A stretch of DNA of 64,000 nucleotides from JAVBLP01 sp031553505 (GTDB lineage Bacteria; Elusimicrobiota; Endomicrobiia; Endomicrobiales; Endomicrobiaceae): contig JAVBLP010000004.1 in NCBI GenBank assembly GCA_031553505.1, forward strand, positions 102,617 through 166,616. The letters run 5' to 3'. A program made the position numbers and the translations under genes. Of this stretch, positions 25,514 to 35,103 are shown piece by piece. The notes under the pieces were generated by a model. The model ran no database searches. It saw nothing but the letters and a program-made list of their open reading frames with translations, and was not told the origin of the DNA. Position 1 is the stretch's first letter, and each line of letters begins with the position of its first letter.

Positions 25514-26803
25514 ATGAAAAAGCTGTTAGCTGTTTTAGCATTTCTTTTGGTTGCGGGTACCCAGCTGCAAGCCGCCCCAATGTTTACTTTTGACGCGCTT
25601 GCAAGGACAAGGTACGAGTATCATCTTAATACCTATGATTTAGGCTTAACAAACACCGATGAAAAAAGTTTTTTCCGCTTTAAGTTTTCCGGAGGCGTGC
25701 TTGCCGATTTTGAAAGTTTTGCGAGTTTATATTTGAGAATGTCCAATGAAAGCCGTTCATATATATATAACGGGGCGGGTAGTTCGGAATATAATATCAA
25801 TGAGTTTATTGTGGATAACTTGGTGTTATCCATGCCGAAAGTGTTTGGCGTTTTTGACGTTAAGGTGGGAAGGATGGATTTGAATCCGCTGGAATACGGC
25901 GAAGGCTTTTTGATCGCGGACGGTACCCCTCTTGACGGCTCAAGGACTTTCTACTTCAACGCCGCGAAAGTAAAATACAACGGTCCTAAAGGCAGCGTTG
26001 AACTTATCGGCATATATAACAGAAGTGTTGATGACATAATGCCCATAATAAACCCGAATACCCCGGATACCCCGCTAAATGACAGCAATGAAAGCGCTTT
26101 GATAGTGTATGGTAAAACGGCTACGTCTTCCAAAATTTACTGGGAACCGTACTATATGTTTAAAAATGAAGAAGCAAATCCTCAGGCGGGGCGCATTGAA
26201 AAATCAATTAATACTTTCGGTTCATATGTAAAGTGCGATTTGGATAAAGTTATATTCAGGGGGCAGCTCGCGGCGCAGCTTTCAAATTATTTAAGCTCAG
26301 TAAGCGCGGGTTTCGGCGGATACGTTTTTGCCGATATCCCCGTAAGCATTTTACAGCCTTTTTCGCTTGGTTACATATACCTTTCGGGCGATAATACAAA
26401 CACGACCGGCGCGGAAGGGTGGGACCCTCTCTTTTCCCGCAGCCCGTGGATGTCGGAAGTAGTTTTTTATTTGTACAGATATGAGTCGGGAATAGGATAC
26501 TGGACAAACCTTCAGATGTATAAGGCGGATTTAAATATTCCCGTTACGCCGCGCATAAAACTGTTTTTATCCTGCGGGATGCTTTTTGCGAATAACGAAA
26601 TCGACAAAAATACAACGGTAATCCCCGGGCTTTTTGGAGACGGAAAAACCAGGGGCGGCATTGCGATAGCAAAACTCTCATACAATATTTCCAAGAATTT
26701 TAGCGCCTTCGCGCTCGGAGAATATTTTAAACCCGGCGATTTTTATTACGATAAAGCGGATGACTCTATTTTTGTGAGGTTAGAGTTTAACGCGAAAATT
26801 TAA
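25514..26803 (+). CDS. Porin-like outer-membrane beta-barrel protein
   Basis: 429 residues. Signal peptide 1-20 (ends LQAAP). The mature part alternates short polar and hydrophobic stretches with many Tyr/Phe/Gly, starts with FDALARTRYEYHLNTYD and ends VRLEFNAKI, a run of alternating residues as in a last barrel strand. AKVKYNGPKGSVELIGIYN and the LEYGEGFLIADGTPL stretch recall the alginate-export/OprD-type fold, but I cannot name a substrate. It should sit in the outer membrane. Own promoter and terminator: a single-gene unit. Confidence 0.75.
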   Translation: MKKLLAVLAFLLVAGTQLQAAPMFTFDALARTRYEYHLNTYDLGLTNTDEKSFFRFKFSGGVLADFESFASLYLRMSNESRSYIYNGAGSSEYNINEFIVDNLVLSMPKVFGVFDVKVGRMDLNPLEYGEGFLIADGTPLDGSRTFYFNAAKVKYNGPKGSVELIGIYNRSVDDIMPIINPNTPDTPLNDSNESALIVYGKTATSSKIYWEPYYMFKNEEANPQAGRIEKSINTFGSYVKCDLDKVIFRGQLAAQLSNYLSSVSAGFGGYVFADIPVSILQPFSLGYIYLSGDNTNTTGAEGWDPLFSRSPWMSEVVFYLYRYESGIGYWTNLQMYKADLNIPVTPRIKLFLSCGMLFANNEIDKNTTVIPGLFGDGKTRGGIAIAKLSYNISKNFSAFALGEYFKPGDFYYDKADDSIFVRLEFNAKI

Positions 26804-26825
26804 AAATAAATATTTCAGACTATAC

Positions 26826-26855
26826 GCCGGGGCATATGCTGCCCCGGCTTTTTTT
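26826..26855 (+). terminator. Terminator of the porin-like gene
   Basis: Perfect 9-bp stem GCCGGGGCA (26826-26834) / TGCCCCGGC (26840-26848), 5-base loop, then seven T. Confidence 0.9.
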
Positions 26856-26859
26856 ACGG

Positions 26860-27301
26860 GTGTTTCACACCCGCAGTCTGTGCGGACTTACTATCCAAAC
26901 CCGTGTACTTTTAAACAAAGGGTGCTGCGCACTCTGAAACCCGCATTACTTTTTGCACGAGCCCAAAAAGTAACCAAAAAGCTCTGCCGCAGAATGACAA
27001 ATATAAAGTTTTTGCCGTTAATGCCACCTTAGAGCGCGTGTTTATGAACAAAAAATTTTTAAATATCCAATTAGGGCTGTTTGAACGGTACCCCTAAATG
27101 TCTTTATTTGCCGCAAGTTCCACAAATTGTTCAAAAAAGCCTTTAATGCGCTCAGCGCAGATTTTTTTGTCCTTTTACACCCTTTGTACAAAAGTACTGA
27201 AGTATAAGGCAAAGCCTTGCAGTTGGTTACTTTCCAAAAGTAAAGAAATTTATCATCACAAATGTTGCGAAAAATCAACAAAAAAGTTAAAATCTATTAT
27301 T
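26860..27301. repeat. Gene-free gap with dispersed hairpin repeats
   Basis: After the terminator come a series of short palindromes, then the same 37-base core as at 17392-17428 (here 26946-26982, starting TTACTTTTTGCACGAGCC), followed by CTCTGCCGC. A shorter relative (GGTTACTTTCCAAAAGTAAAG) lies near 27224-27244. An open frame runs through part of this gap into iorA, but it lacks support as protein; iorA itself starts at 27302. Confidence 0.6.
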
Positions 27302-29014
27302 ATGAAAAAAATACAACTTTTATCAGGTGATGAAGCGCTTGCCCGCGGCGCTTATGAAGCAGGGCTTAAAGCGGCGGCGTCGTATCCGGGCACGCCGGCT
27401 ACGGAGATTTTGGAGTTTTTAACGCAGTTTAAAGAAGTTGACGCGCAGTGGTCCGTAAACGAAAAAACTGCTTTTGAAGTCGCTCTGGGCGCGTCAATAG
27501 CAGGCGTAAGAAGCATTTACTCTTCAAAACACGTCGGAGTAAACGTCGCGATGGATCCGCTTATGACGGCTTCTTACACAGGGGTAGGGGGCGGTTTTAT
27601 AATCGTTACCGCTGACGATCCTGGATGCCACTCTTCGCAGAATGAGCAGGACAACAGGCTTATCGCAAAATTCGCAAAGATGCCTTTGCTTGAACCAAGC
27701 AGCCCGAAAGAAGCTTACGAAATGGCGCGAAGCGCCTTTGAAATCAGCGAACGGTTTGATACGCCGGTAATTATAAGGCTTACCACGCGCGTTTCCCATA
27801 CAAAAGAAAATATTGAAATTTCAGAGAGAATTGAAGTTGCGGATAAAACTTTTACGCCGAACGCGGCTAAATACGTGATGGTTCCCGCGAACGCTTATAA
27901 AAAGCACATAGCTTTGGAAACAAAGCTTGTAGATATGCAAAAATACGCTGAAAAATCGCCTTTAAACGAAATTGAGATGAACGATTCTTCAATAGGCATT
28001 ATCGCGGACAGTGTTGCGTATTTATACGCCAAAGAATCTTTTCCGGACGCTTCATTTTTAAAACTCGGCATGACTTACCCTTTTCCCGATAAGCTTATAA
28101 AAGAGTTTGCCGCAAAAGTTAAAGAACTTTACGTTATAGAAGAGCTGGAACCTTTTATAGAAGAGCGGGTTTTGCAGCTTGGCATAAAAGTAAAAACTAA
28201 AGATATTTCTTACCGCATCGGAGAACTTAACCCCGCGCTTGTAAAAGAAATTGTCGCCGGAAAACAGAAAGTTGAAAAACCTTCCGGAGCGAGAAAACCC
28301 GTTTTGTGTCCGGGATGCCCTCACCGTTCGGTATTTTTCGCTTTAAAAAAACTTAAAGCTATAGTCGCGGGAGATATCGGCTGCTATACGCTGGGCGCTT
28401 TAAAACCACTGGAAGCATTGCATACGACGGTCTGCATGGGCGCGAGCGTTACGATGTTTGAAAGCATGTCTAAAATTTTAGGGCATAATAAAGTTGTCGG
28501 CGTTATCGGCGATTCCACTTTTGTGCATTCCGGCATAACGGGTTTGATAGACGCCGCGTACAATAAAGCAAAAGGGCTTATCATAATTTTAGATAATTCC
28601 ACTACCGCGATGACGGGAAGCCAGCCGAATCCGGCTACGGGCTTTACGGCGAAAGGCGAAGCGACAAAAAGGCTGAGCCTTGAAAATATATGTTCCGCCG
28701 CGGGCGCGGACACAGTGGAAGTCATCAACGCTTTTGACAAAAATTTACAGAACAAAATAAAAGAACTTATGGATAAAGACGCTTTGTCGGTATTGATTGT
28801 GCGTTATCCGTGCAAGATGATAGACAAAAGCAGGGAAGCGGCGCCCGTATTTGATAAAGCGAAATGCAAAAAATGCGGAATGTGCCTGCAGGTTGACTGC
28901 CCCGCGATACATAAAGACGAAAACGGCGGCATAGTTTTGGAAGAGTATTTGTGCGCCGGCTGCAACGTGTGCGTTACCGCCTGTAAATTCGGCGGGCTTA
29001 AAGAGAAAAAGTAA
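27302..29014 (+). CDS. iorA: Indolepyruvate:ferredoxin oxidoreductase, alpha subunit
   Basis: 570 residues. With IorB it oxidises arylpyruvates (from aromatic amino acids) to aryl-acetyl-CoA and reduces ferredoxin, using thiamine diphosphate. Seen: SYPGTPATEILE at the N-terminus (oxidoreductase domain I), VLCPGCPHRS (about 338), the TPP-binding region with GDIGCYTLG ... GDSTFVHSGI ... DNSTTAMTG, and a C-terminal ferredoxin domain with CKKCGMCLQVDCPAI and CAGCNVCVTACKFGG for two 4Fe-4S clusters. The open frame extends 68 codons upstream through repeat DNA; I prefer the ATG at 27302 that opens the conserved domain. No clear ribosome site. Confidence 0.95.
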   Translation: MKKIQLLSGDEALARGAYEAGLKAAASYPGTPATEILEFLTQFKEVDAQWSVNEKTAFEVALGASIAGVRSIYSSKHVGVNVAMDPLMTASYTGVGGGFIIVTADDPGCHSSQNEQDNRLIAKFAKMPLLEPSSPKEAYEMARSAFEISERFDTPVIIRLTTRVSHTKENIEISERIEVADKTFTPNAAKYVMVPANAYKKHIALETKLVDMQKYAEKSPLNEIEMNDSSIGIIADSVAYLYAKESFPDASFLKLGMTYPFPDKLIKEFAAKVKELYVIEELEPFIEERVLQLGIKVKTKDISYRIGELNPALVKEIVAGKQKVEKPSGARKPVLCPGCPHRSVFFALKKLKAIVAGDIGCYTLGALKPLEALHTTVCMGASVTMFESMSKILGHNKVVGVIGDSTFVHSGITGLIDAAYNKAKGLIIILDNSTTAMTGSQPNPATGFTAKGEATKRLSLENICSAAGADTVEVINAFDKNLQNKIKELMDKDALSVLIVRYPCKMIDKSREAAPVFDKAKCKKCGMCLQVDCPAIHKDENGGIVLEEYLCAGCNVCVTACKFGGLKEKK

Positions 29015-29102
29015 ATTGAAATTTATGCGCGGCTTATATAATGAAATAATAGTTTAAATGTATCCCCCGGTTAAAACTTTGGGGATGGCAATGGGGATAA
29101 AA

Positions 29103-29576
29103 ATGGAAAATAAAGTCATAAATATTTTATTCTGCGGGACGGGCGGGCAGGGGATTTTGACCGCCGCGGAAATTGCCTCTCTTGCCGCGGTTTATGACGG
29201 TTACCACACGAAAAAATCCGAAGTGCACGGCATGGCGCAGCGCGGCGGTTCGGTAGAGTCGCACGTAAGATTCGGCAAAGACGTATTCTCTCCTTTGATT
29301 GAGCTTGAAGGTTCGGACTTTTTAGTGCCTTTCCACCGGGGTGAGCATGACAGAATGCTGCCTTACCTTGCAAAAAACGGTGTTGACCTTATGAAAGATT
29401 TGGACGAAGCCAACAGAAAACTCGAAAATAAAAAATTTATAAACACTTATATGCTGGGCAGGCTTTCCAAACATTTAAAAATAAGCCGCGAAAGCTGGCT
29501 CAAAGCTTTGGAAGTCGGCTTTAAAGGCAAACTGATAGAAGAAAACAGAAAAGTTTTTCTTGAAGCGGCGCAATAA
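29103..29576 (+). CDS. iorB: Indolepyruvate:ferredoxin oxidoreductase, beta subunit
   Basis: 157 residues from ATG 29103, which has GGGGAT 5 bases upstream; the frame is open further up. FCGTGGQGILTAAEIASLAA is the gamma/beta-type oxidoreductase start; HTKKSEVHGMAQRGGSVESH is the conserved KxSxxxGxAQRGGxVxSH motif. Lies 88 bases after iorA. The subunit is shorter than the usual 190 or so residues, but no break is visible. Confidence 0.93.
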   Translation: MENKVINILFCGTGGQGILTAAEIASLAAVYDGYHTKKSEVHGMAQRGGSVESHVRFGKDVFSPLIELEGSDFLVPFHRGEHDRMLPYLAKNGVDLMKDLDEANRKLENKKFINTYMLGRLSKHLKISRESWLKALEVGFKGKLIEENRKVFLEAAQ

Positions 29577-29638
29577 TTAAAGTTCTGGCCTGTTTTCCGG
29601 CGTGTTTTAGCTTCAGTTTGCCGTAACAGAAACTTATT

Positions 29639-30544
29639 ATGAAAAATGCCTTATCAGTTTTGTTGCTGGTCTGCGCTTTGGCGGTTTTTATTTTTTACCA
29701 TACGCGTTACGATATTTTTTTTGACGCGAAACCTTTCACTTCCGGTCCGGATATTTTAGTTTATGACAATAGCACGGCAAAAATTAATTACGTTGATATA
29801 AACGATAGCATTACGCAGGATGTCACCGTATTTGAAGTTAATGCCCCTATGGATTTTAACTACAAATCAAAAGATGAAATTTATGAAATAAGAAAGAAAT
29901 TCGTGGGGCAAAGCCTTTTCAAAAACCCGGATTATGAACCTAACGAAAGTATTTTCGGACAGATTGAAAACGGCGTGCAGTGGATAGCCCTGAAATACCA
30001 GCTTTACAGCACTGCCAGCGCGGAAGGTTATTCTGAAGAAAGCAGGTTTATAAACAACCCTTCTGCGCTTATTATGCTGGATTTGCCTTATAACAACGCG
30101 ACATACGGCAGGTATTGGGGCGAAGATATGTATCTGCTGCCAGAATCTGTAAAATATTATAAAGCAGATAATGCGGTTAAAGTTGTTTATTCCATGCGTA
30201 AATTTTTTAATGAAATACATCCGGCGCATAAAGATAAGTTTTTGTACTCTCTTGACGGTTTAAACGCGCGCGATTTCGGCTATCCGTACATATTTGTTTA
30301 TGAATCTACAAACATTACTTTCCATCCGGAATCGGTAAAGGACAATGTCGGGGAAATTCAAAAATTTATACATTTGGGCATGTCGAGCGGTTTTCCCCGC
30401 AATAACGGGTCGCCGTTTCAGGAAGATCTCGGGTTGCGCATTGACAGGCTTCCCGCTTATGTAAAGATTAAGCTTTGGAGAAAGTATCCGAAATCAGCCG
30501 CAAACGAAGCCGATATAATGACTGAACTATATTTTAACAATTGA
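29639..30544 (+). CDS. Unknown protein with N-terminal membrane anchor
   Basis: 301 residues. One hydrophobic helix (about 4-22), then a soluble, acidic domain rich in Tyr, Phe and Asn that should lie in the periplasm. No motif I can name. It is followed within 6 bases by the TPR gene, which has the same anchor-plus-domain layout, so the two probably act together. No ribosome site is evident before the ATG. Confidence 0.65.
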   Translation: MKNALSVLLLVCALAVFIFYHTRYDIFFDAKPFTSGPDILVYDNSTAKINYVDINDSITQDVTVFEVNAPMDFNYKSKDEIYEIRKKFVGQSLFKNPDYEPNESIFGQIENGVQWIALKYQLYSTASAEGYSEESRFINNPSALIMLDLPYNNATYGRYWGEDMYLLPESVKYYKADNAVKVVYSMRKFFNEIHPAHKDKFLYSLDGLNARDFGYPYIFVYESTNITFHPESVKDNVGEIQKFIHLGMSSGFPRNNGSPFQEDLGLRIDRLPAYVKIKLWRKYPKSAANEADIMTELYFNN

Positions 30545-30550
30545 GGCGCT

Positions 30551-31306
30551 ATGCAAAAAAAAGTTATCGTGGTTTTTGTTTTATTGGCACTTTTAATATG
30601 TTTATTGGTTTTCTTATGTTACTGTTTTACGGTTGAACATAATTTTGCAGGATATGTGAAAAAAAATGTATTTAACTTCCCTGTAAACGGCAGTAAAAAT
30701 AGTAAGCCCGTTGGAAAAAAAGATGCTGGTATTAACAGTTATGATCAGGAAGTTGAAAAAATAGCGTCGCTGATATCTTTGGGACAAGAAGATGAGTTTA
30801 TTGAAAAAGCTTTGGCTGAAATGCGCGCTCAAAATTACAAAGAAGCGCTTAAAATATATGACGCCGTAGCCATAGCCGACCCTAATAATAAAAGAGTCTG
30901 GATGAACAGAGGCACGGCTAAAAGCAGCCTTAAAGATTATAACGGAGCGATAGCGGATTATACATATTCAATTGAAATAAACCCGGAAAGATATACCGCG
31001 TATTTTAACAGGGCGGCAATATATTACAAACTTGGCGATTGGCAGAACGCTTTGAATGACATTAATGTATATATACAAGCAGGACAATTTGAAGAAAAAT
31101 ATGGCAATAATAAAGATGACGCTTACTTTATAAAAGGCGCGGCGCTTACACGCCTGGGCATGTATGATGAAGCCGTAAAAGCCCTGCTTTATATAAAGCA
31201 GGAAAGCGTTGATAAGCACGTTTACAATGATCTGGCGCGCGCTTATGAAGGTTTGGGCGATGAAAAAAAAGCCGGAGAATACAGGGAAAAAGCAAAGGCA
31301 AATTAA
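30551..31306 (+). CDS. Membrane-anchored TPR-repeat protein
   Basis: 251 residues. Anchor helix at about 4-25, then at least four tetratricopeptide units: NYKEALKIYDAVAIADPNNK, DYNGAIADYTYSIEINPERY, DWQNALNDINVYIQ and a last pair up to KAGEYREKAK. TPR units form protein-binding scaffolds. GAGGCGCT before the ATG. Coupled to the unknown gene upstream. Confidence 0.85.
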   Translation: MQKKVIVVFVLLALLICLLVFLCYCFTVEHNFAGYVKKNVFNFPVNGSKNSKPVGKKDAGINSYDQEVEKIASLISLGQEDEFIEKALAEMRAQNYKEALKIYDAVAIADPNNKRVWMNRGTAKSSLKDYNGAIADYTYSIEINPERYTAYFNRAAIYYKLGDWQNALNDINVYIQAGQFEEKYGNNKDDAYFIKGAALTRLGMYDEAVKALLYIKQESVDKHVYNDLARAYEGLGDEKKAGEYREKAKAN

Positions 31307-31440
31307 TTAATAGTTTGAAATACAAAAAGTGTAAAGTTCAGATATGGCAAAAGTGATTGAAAAAGGAATATAATTGTCATTGCGAATCCGGAAAAGCAAA
31401 CAAAATTAGGAAAAAACACAGTACACAAAAAGAGGTTAGT

Positions 31441-32742
31441 ATGATTTTCAACGAGAAGTTTGAGACCATGAGCCTGGAGAATTTAAAAAACCTGCAGTCG
31501 GAAAGGCTTGCCGGCCTTGCCGCGTACGTTTATAAAAATTCCCCCGTTTATAAAAAGAGAATGGATGATATGGGCGTATCTCCAAATTCAATTAAAAGCA
31601 TTGAAGATATAACAAAACTGCCGTTTACAACAAAAGACGATATGCGAGATAACTATCCTTTCGGGCTGTTTTCGATGGATATAAAAAATATCGCCGAAAT
31701 GCACGTTTCCAGCGGTACTACCGGCAACCCCGTTGTTTCCGGTTACTCAAAAGACGACGTGGATTTATGGGGAGAAGTTTCCGCGCGTTCAATTGCCTGC
31801 GCGGGAGGCCTGCCGGGCGACATTATACAGATATCTTACGGTTACGGCTTGTTTACGGGCGGGCTCGGGCTGCATTACGGCGCGTTAAAAATTGGAGCCG
31901 CGATTATGCCGATGTCTTCCGGACAGACAAAAAGGCAGATAAAACTTATGCAGGATTTTAAGCCGCGCATAATTGCCTGCACGCCGAGTTTTGCTTTGTA
32001 TATGGCGGAAGAGGCAAAAGCCATGGGCTTTGATACGAGAAAATGCTCTTGGGAAGTCGGCATTTTCGGCGCGGAACCGTGGACCGAAGCGCTAAGGGGC
32101 GAAATAGAAAAGAATTTAGATATTACAGCGACCGATATTTACGGGCTTTCTGAAATTACCGGGCCCGGCGTAGCCCAGGAATGCAAACACAAATCGGGGC
32201 TTCATATGTGGTCTGACGTATTTTATCCTGAAATTATAGATCCCGTGACAAATAAACCCGCGAAAGAAGGCGAAATAGGCGAACTTGTCATTACTACTTT
32301 GACAAGAACGGGCATGCCGCTGCTGAGATACAGGACAAGAGACCTTGTCTCTATCAGCAATGAAATTTGCGCGTGCGGAAGAACCGCGCCGCGCATAAGC
32401 AAGATTAAAGGAAGAACGGACGATATGATAGTTGTGCGAGGCATAAACGTTTTCCCCACGCAGATAGAGTACGCGCTGCTGCAGGTTGAAGAGTCGCTGC
32501 CGAATTACCAGATAGTTGTCAGCAGGGCGGAACACGGCCTTGACATGATAGAAATACAGGTAGAAATAGACGAAAAATTCTTCTCGGACGAAATTAAAGC
32601 GCTTGAAGCCGTGAAACAAAAGATTAAAAAGAGCATTGAAAGCACCATACTTGTCGGCGTAAGCGTCAAACTTGTTGAGCCTAAAACAATAGCCAGAAGC
32701 GAAGGGAAAGCTAAAAGGGTTATAGATAACAGGAAGATGTAA
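31441..32742 (+). CDS. paaK: Phenylacetate-CoA ligase (aryl-CoA synthetase)
   Basis: 433 residues from ATG 31441 (AGAGG 5-6 bases upstream). AMP-forming ligase: HVSSGTTGNPVVSGYS is the ATP/AMP loop, YGLSEITGPGVAQEC the second motif, and LLRYRTRDLVSI with GRTDDMIVVRGINVFPTQIE the C-terminal hinge of PaaK. It interconverts aryl-acetate and aryl-acetyl-CoA. Next to iorAB it would turn the aryl-acetyl-CoA made by Ior into aryl-acetate, possibly gaining ATP in the reverse direction; that last step is inference. Confidence 0.93.
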   Translation: MIFNEKFETMSLENLKNLQSERLAGLAAYVYKNSPVYKKRMDDMGVSPNSIKSIEDITKLPFTTKDDMRDNYPFGLFSMDIKNIAEMHVSSGTTGNPVVSGYSKDDVDLWGEVSARSIACAGGLPGDIIQISYGYGLFTGGLGLHYGALKIGAAIMPMSSGQTKRQIKLMQDFKPRIIACTPSFALYMAEEAKAMGFDTRKCSWEVGIFGAEPWTEALRGEIEKNLDITATDIYGLSEITGPGVAQECKHKSGLHMWSDVFYPEIIDPVTNKPAKEGEIGELVITTLTRTGMPLLRYRTRDLVSISNEICACGRTAPRISKIKGRTDDMIVVRGINVFPTQIEYALLQVEESLPNYQIVVSRAEHGLDMIEIQVEIDEKFFSDEIKALEAVKQKIKKSIESTILVGVSVKLVEPKTIARSEGKAKRVIDNRKM

Positions 32743-32766
32743 TAGTATTTTTGTGAGGGAACCGGT

Positions 32767-33510
32767 ATGGCCGACATATTACAGCAACAAAGGCAAGAGG
32801 CTGAAAAAGTTTTACAAACCGAGAAGTATTTACGCGTTAAAAATGCTGCTTCGCAATTGCTTGGAAAAGAAATAGCGCTTCAGCTGGTAAAACCTGAAAG
32901 TATGAGTAAATACGGAAACTATAATGTAAAAGAAAAAAGTTTTATGGGAGGCAAAGTTACCGTTAAAGCGCCCTATGATGCCGCGGTTTTTGACATGCCG
33001 GAAGATTCTATGCTGGCATTTGTTCTATCGGAATATTTTTATATGCGCGAATCAAGTTCAGCCATCGAACGCATGGTTATATTTTTTGTTTTATTGCTTG
33101 TTTGCTGCGGTTTACTGGCAGTGCTGCAAAATGTATCACATTTTATTTCGTCATCAGGAACTTTTGCCAAATTGAAAGCAGCAATTTTGTTAATTTTGCC
33201 TATTATAGTCGTAATGTTTTATTTAGGTAAAAAGAAATTTCTTAAATCCGACAAATATGCCGCCGCGCTGGAATTTTTGAAAAAAATAAAATGTTCCGAT
33301 TTTGTCAATGAAACCAAAAACTCATTTTTACAGAAACACATTGATAATTTAAAGAATTTGAAAATAGATGCTGATTTGCTAAACAAAGCAAAAAGCAGCC
33401 AAAGCGCGGATATTTTGCCTAAAGCCGGACTGAAAGAAAAAGAACCAAAATCTCCCGTGCGGGATATGCTCAAAGAAAGAGAAGCGGCAAAAGCAGATAA
33501 AAATATGTAA
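32767..33510 (+). CDS. Unknown membrane protein
   Basis: 247 residues. A soluble N-terminal part of about 95 residues, two membrane helices (about 100-122 and 136-155), then a charged C-terminal tail rich in Lys/Glu/Ser. Both ends should face the cytoplasm. GAGGG lies before the ATG. First of a run of membrane-protein genes (to 37143). Family not recognised. Confidence 0.65.
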   Translation: MADILQQQRQEAEKVLQTEKYLRVKNAASQLLGKEIALQLVKPESMSKYGNYNVKEKSFMGGKVTVKAPYDAAVFDMPEDSMLAFVLSEYFYMRESSSAIERMVIFFVLLLVCCGLLAVLQNVSHFISSSGTFAKLKAAILLILPIIVVMFYLGKKKFLKSDKYAAALEFLKKIKCSDFVNETKNSFLQKHIDNLKNLKIDADLLNKAKSSQSADILPKAGLKEKEPKSPVRDMLKEREAAKADKNM

Positions 33511-33544
33511 AGTGTTTTAAACTTATGAGTAATGCCGGAGGAAA

Positions 33545-34318
33545 ATGTATAATTTTTCGTTGAAGAAAATTTTTACGGACGCTTTCAGGATATTCGGGCA
33601 AAACTTTACCGGAATATTTATGCTTTCCATACTGTCCGTTACGCTTATAAGTTTTGTGCAGATTTCCGCAGATACGTTTATTATAAGCAATTTCGGCGTT
33701 TTGATGCCTAAAGGCGGCGCCGTAACAACCGCGGAATATTTTATGCCGCTTTTTGGCATTTTTATATACACGTTTACCGTGTTTTTTATGCACGCTTTAG
33801 TGTTTTTTCTTCTAACCTCCGCGGTAATGCCTCTTTTTGAAAATAAAGAACTCAAACTTAAAAACTTCTTCCCCCCTTTAAAAATAATATTAAAATTTAT
33901 TGCCGGAATTATTATATTGATGCTTCCTTTCGGCGTTTCGCTGCTGTTGTTTTTTATGGTTACATCCGCGCCGGTTACAAGTTTTTTTGTTGAAAACGGC
34001 CTTCTATCGGTTTTAATACTTATACCCGTTCTGATACTCGCCGTAGGCATTGCCGTAACGATTGTGATGTTAAGATACGCATTTTTTTATATTGCATTGT
34101 TTGAAGGCGCGCGGGTTTCGGCGGCTTTCGCGAAAAGCGCGGCTGTTACTTTAGGCAAACGCAAAAAAATATTTTTCTTGCTGCTTTTGCTTTTAATTTT
34201 TAACTTTCTGGGCAGGATTTTTATAATAGGCACTGTTGTTACGATACCGGTATCCGCGCTGGCGCTGCTTTGCGCGTATTTTAAACTTAATGAAGCGTAT
34301 TCGCCCGAAAACGAATAA
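33545..34318 (+). CDS. Multi-helix membrane protein, YciC/DUF975-like
   Basis: 257 residues with six hydrophobic helices. It opens with SLKKIFTDAFRIFGQNFTGI, the amphipathic helix plus first membrane helix typical of the YciC/'glycerophosphodiesterase membrane domain' group, and has VMLRYAFFYIALFEG and AFAKSAAVTLGKRKKIF later on, where that group keeps the same spacing. GGAGGAAA before the ATG. Paralogue of the next gene. Biochemical role unknown. Confidence 0.7.
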   Translation: MYNFSLKKIFTDAFRIFGQNFTGIFMLSILSVTLISFVQISADTFIISNFGVLMPKGGAVTTAEYFMPLFGIFIYTFTVFFMHALVFFLLTSAVMPLFENKELKLKNFFPPLKIILKFIAGIIILMLPFGVSLLLFFMVTSAPVTSFFVENGLLSVLILIPVLILAVGIAVTIVMLRYAFFYIALFEGARVSAAFAKSAAVTLGKRKKIFFLLLLLLIFNFLGRIFIIGTVVTIPVSALALLCAYFKLNEAYSPENE

Positions 34319-34328
34319 AGGCGGAAAA

Positions 34329-35084
34329 ATGGCGGGAAAGTCTTTATCCATCAAAAAGATTTTTAAAGACTCTTTTGCCACATATAAGAAGCATATTATT
34401 ATGTCCGCGGTTTTGACTGTTTTGGTTTTTGGAATTGTTTTGCTGGCGGTTATTACCGCGGTAATTATAGCTTTGATAATGCCGGATTTTGCCGCTTCGC
34501 GTTTTCTCCACGCGGCTGAAGCTGTTGTCGCAATCGCGGTTTACTTTACGGTGCCGGTGCTGCTTGCCGTTTTTCTTTTGATGGCTATTTCGGGTTTTAT
34601 GGCTGCCTCTAAAGGGCGGACACCGAAAGTAAAAGATTTTCTGCCTTCCGGCATGGTGCTGCTGCGCGCGTTTGTTTTTGCGGCGGCTTTCGTGGCAATT
34701 TTTATGACGGTGACTTTCGCGTTTCCTGTTACGGCGATAAGCATAAGGCGTTTTAATACGCCGGAAGAGTTAAACACAGCCGTGATGGTTTTATCCGGCT
34801 ATCCGATGATAATCGCTACGGCAGTATCATTTTTTTTGATAGCGCTCTTTATGATTAAGTACTCTTTTACTTTTTTTGCCCTTTTGGAAAAATATACCCT
34901 TAAAGATTCTATACTGAAAAGCATCAAGGTGACTGACGGCAGGGTAACGCAGATTATAAAGATATATTTAATGCTGTTTGTTTTAAATGTTATAGCTTTT
35001 TCTACTGTTGTAGGCGTTTTGGCGGCAGCGCCTTTTTCTTTAATAGTGCTGGTGCACACGTATTATGAACTTAAGCTGAATTAA
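34329..35084 (+). CDS. Multi-helix membrane protein, paralogue of the previous gene
   Basis: 251 residues. Starts MAGKSLSIKKIFKDSFATYK, the same amphipathic opening; six helices; MIKYSFTFFALLEKYTLKDS near residue 175-194 matches the same spot in its neighbour. ATG 34329 lies 10 bases after the upstream stop and has AAAGGCGG before it; the frame is open further upstream inside the previous gene, which I reject as start. Confidence 0.7.
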   Translation: MAGKSLSIKKIFKDSFATYKKHIIMSAVLTVLVFGIVLLAVITAVIIALIMPDFAASRFLHAAEAVVAIAVYFTVPVLLAVFLLMAISGFMAASKGRTPKVKDFLPSGMVLLRAFVFAAAFVAIFMTVTFAFPVTAISIRRFNTPEELNTAVMVLSGYPMIIATAVSFFLIALFMIKYSFTFFALLEKYTLKDSILKSIKVTDGRVTQIIKIYLMLFVLNVIAFSTVVGVLAAAPFSLIVLVHTYYELKLN

Positions 35085-35103
35085 ATATTTTAACGGAGGA
35101 ATA

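Noticed and set aside
27098..27301. 68-codon extension of iorA
   Set aside because: It runs through dispersed repeat DNA and precedes the conserved start of the enzyme; the ATG at 27302 is better.
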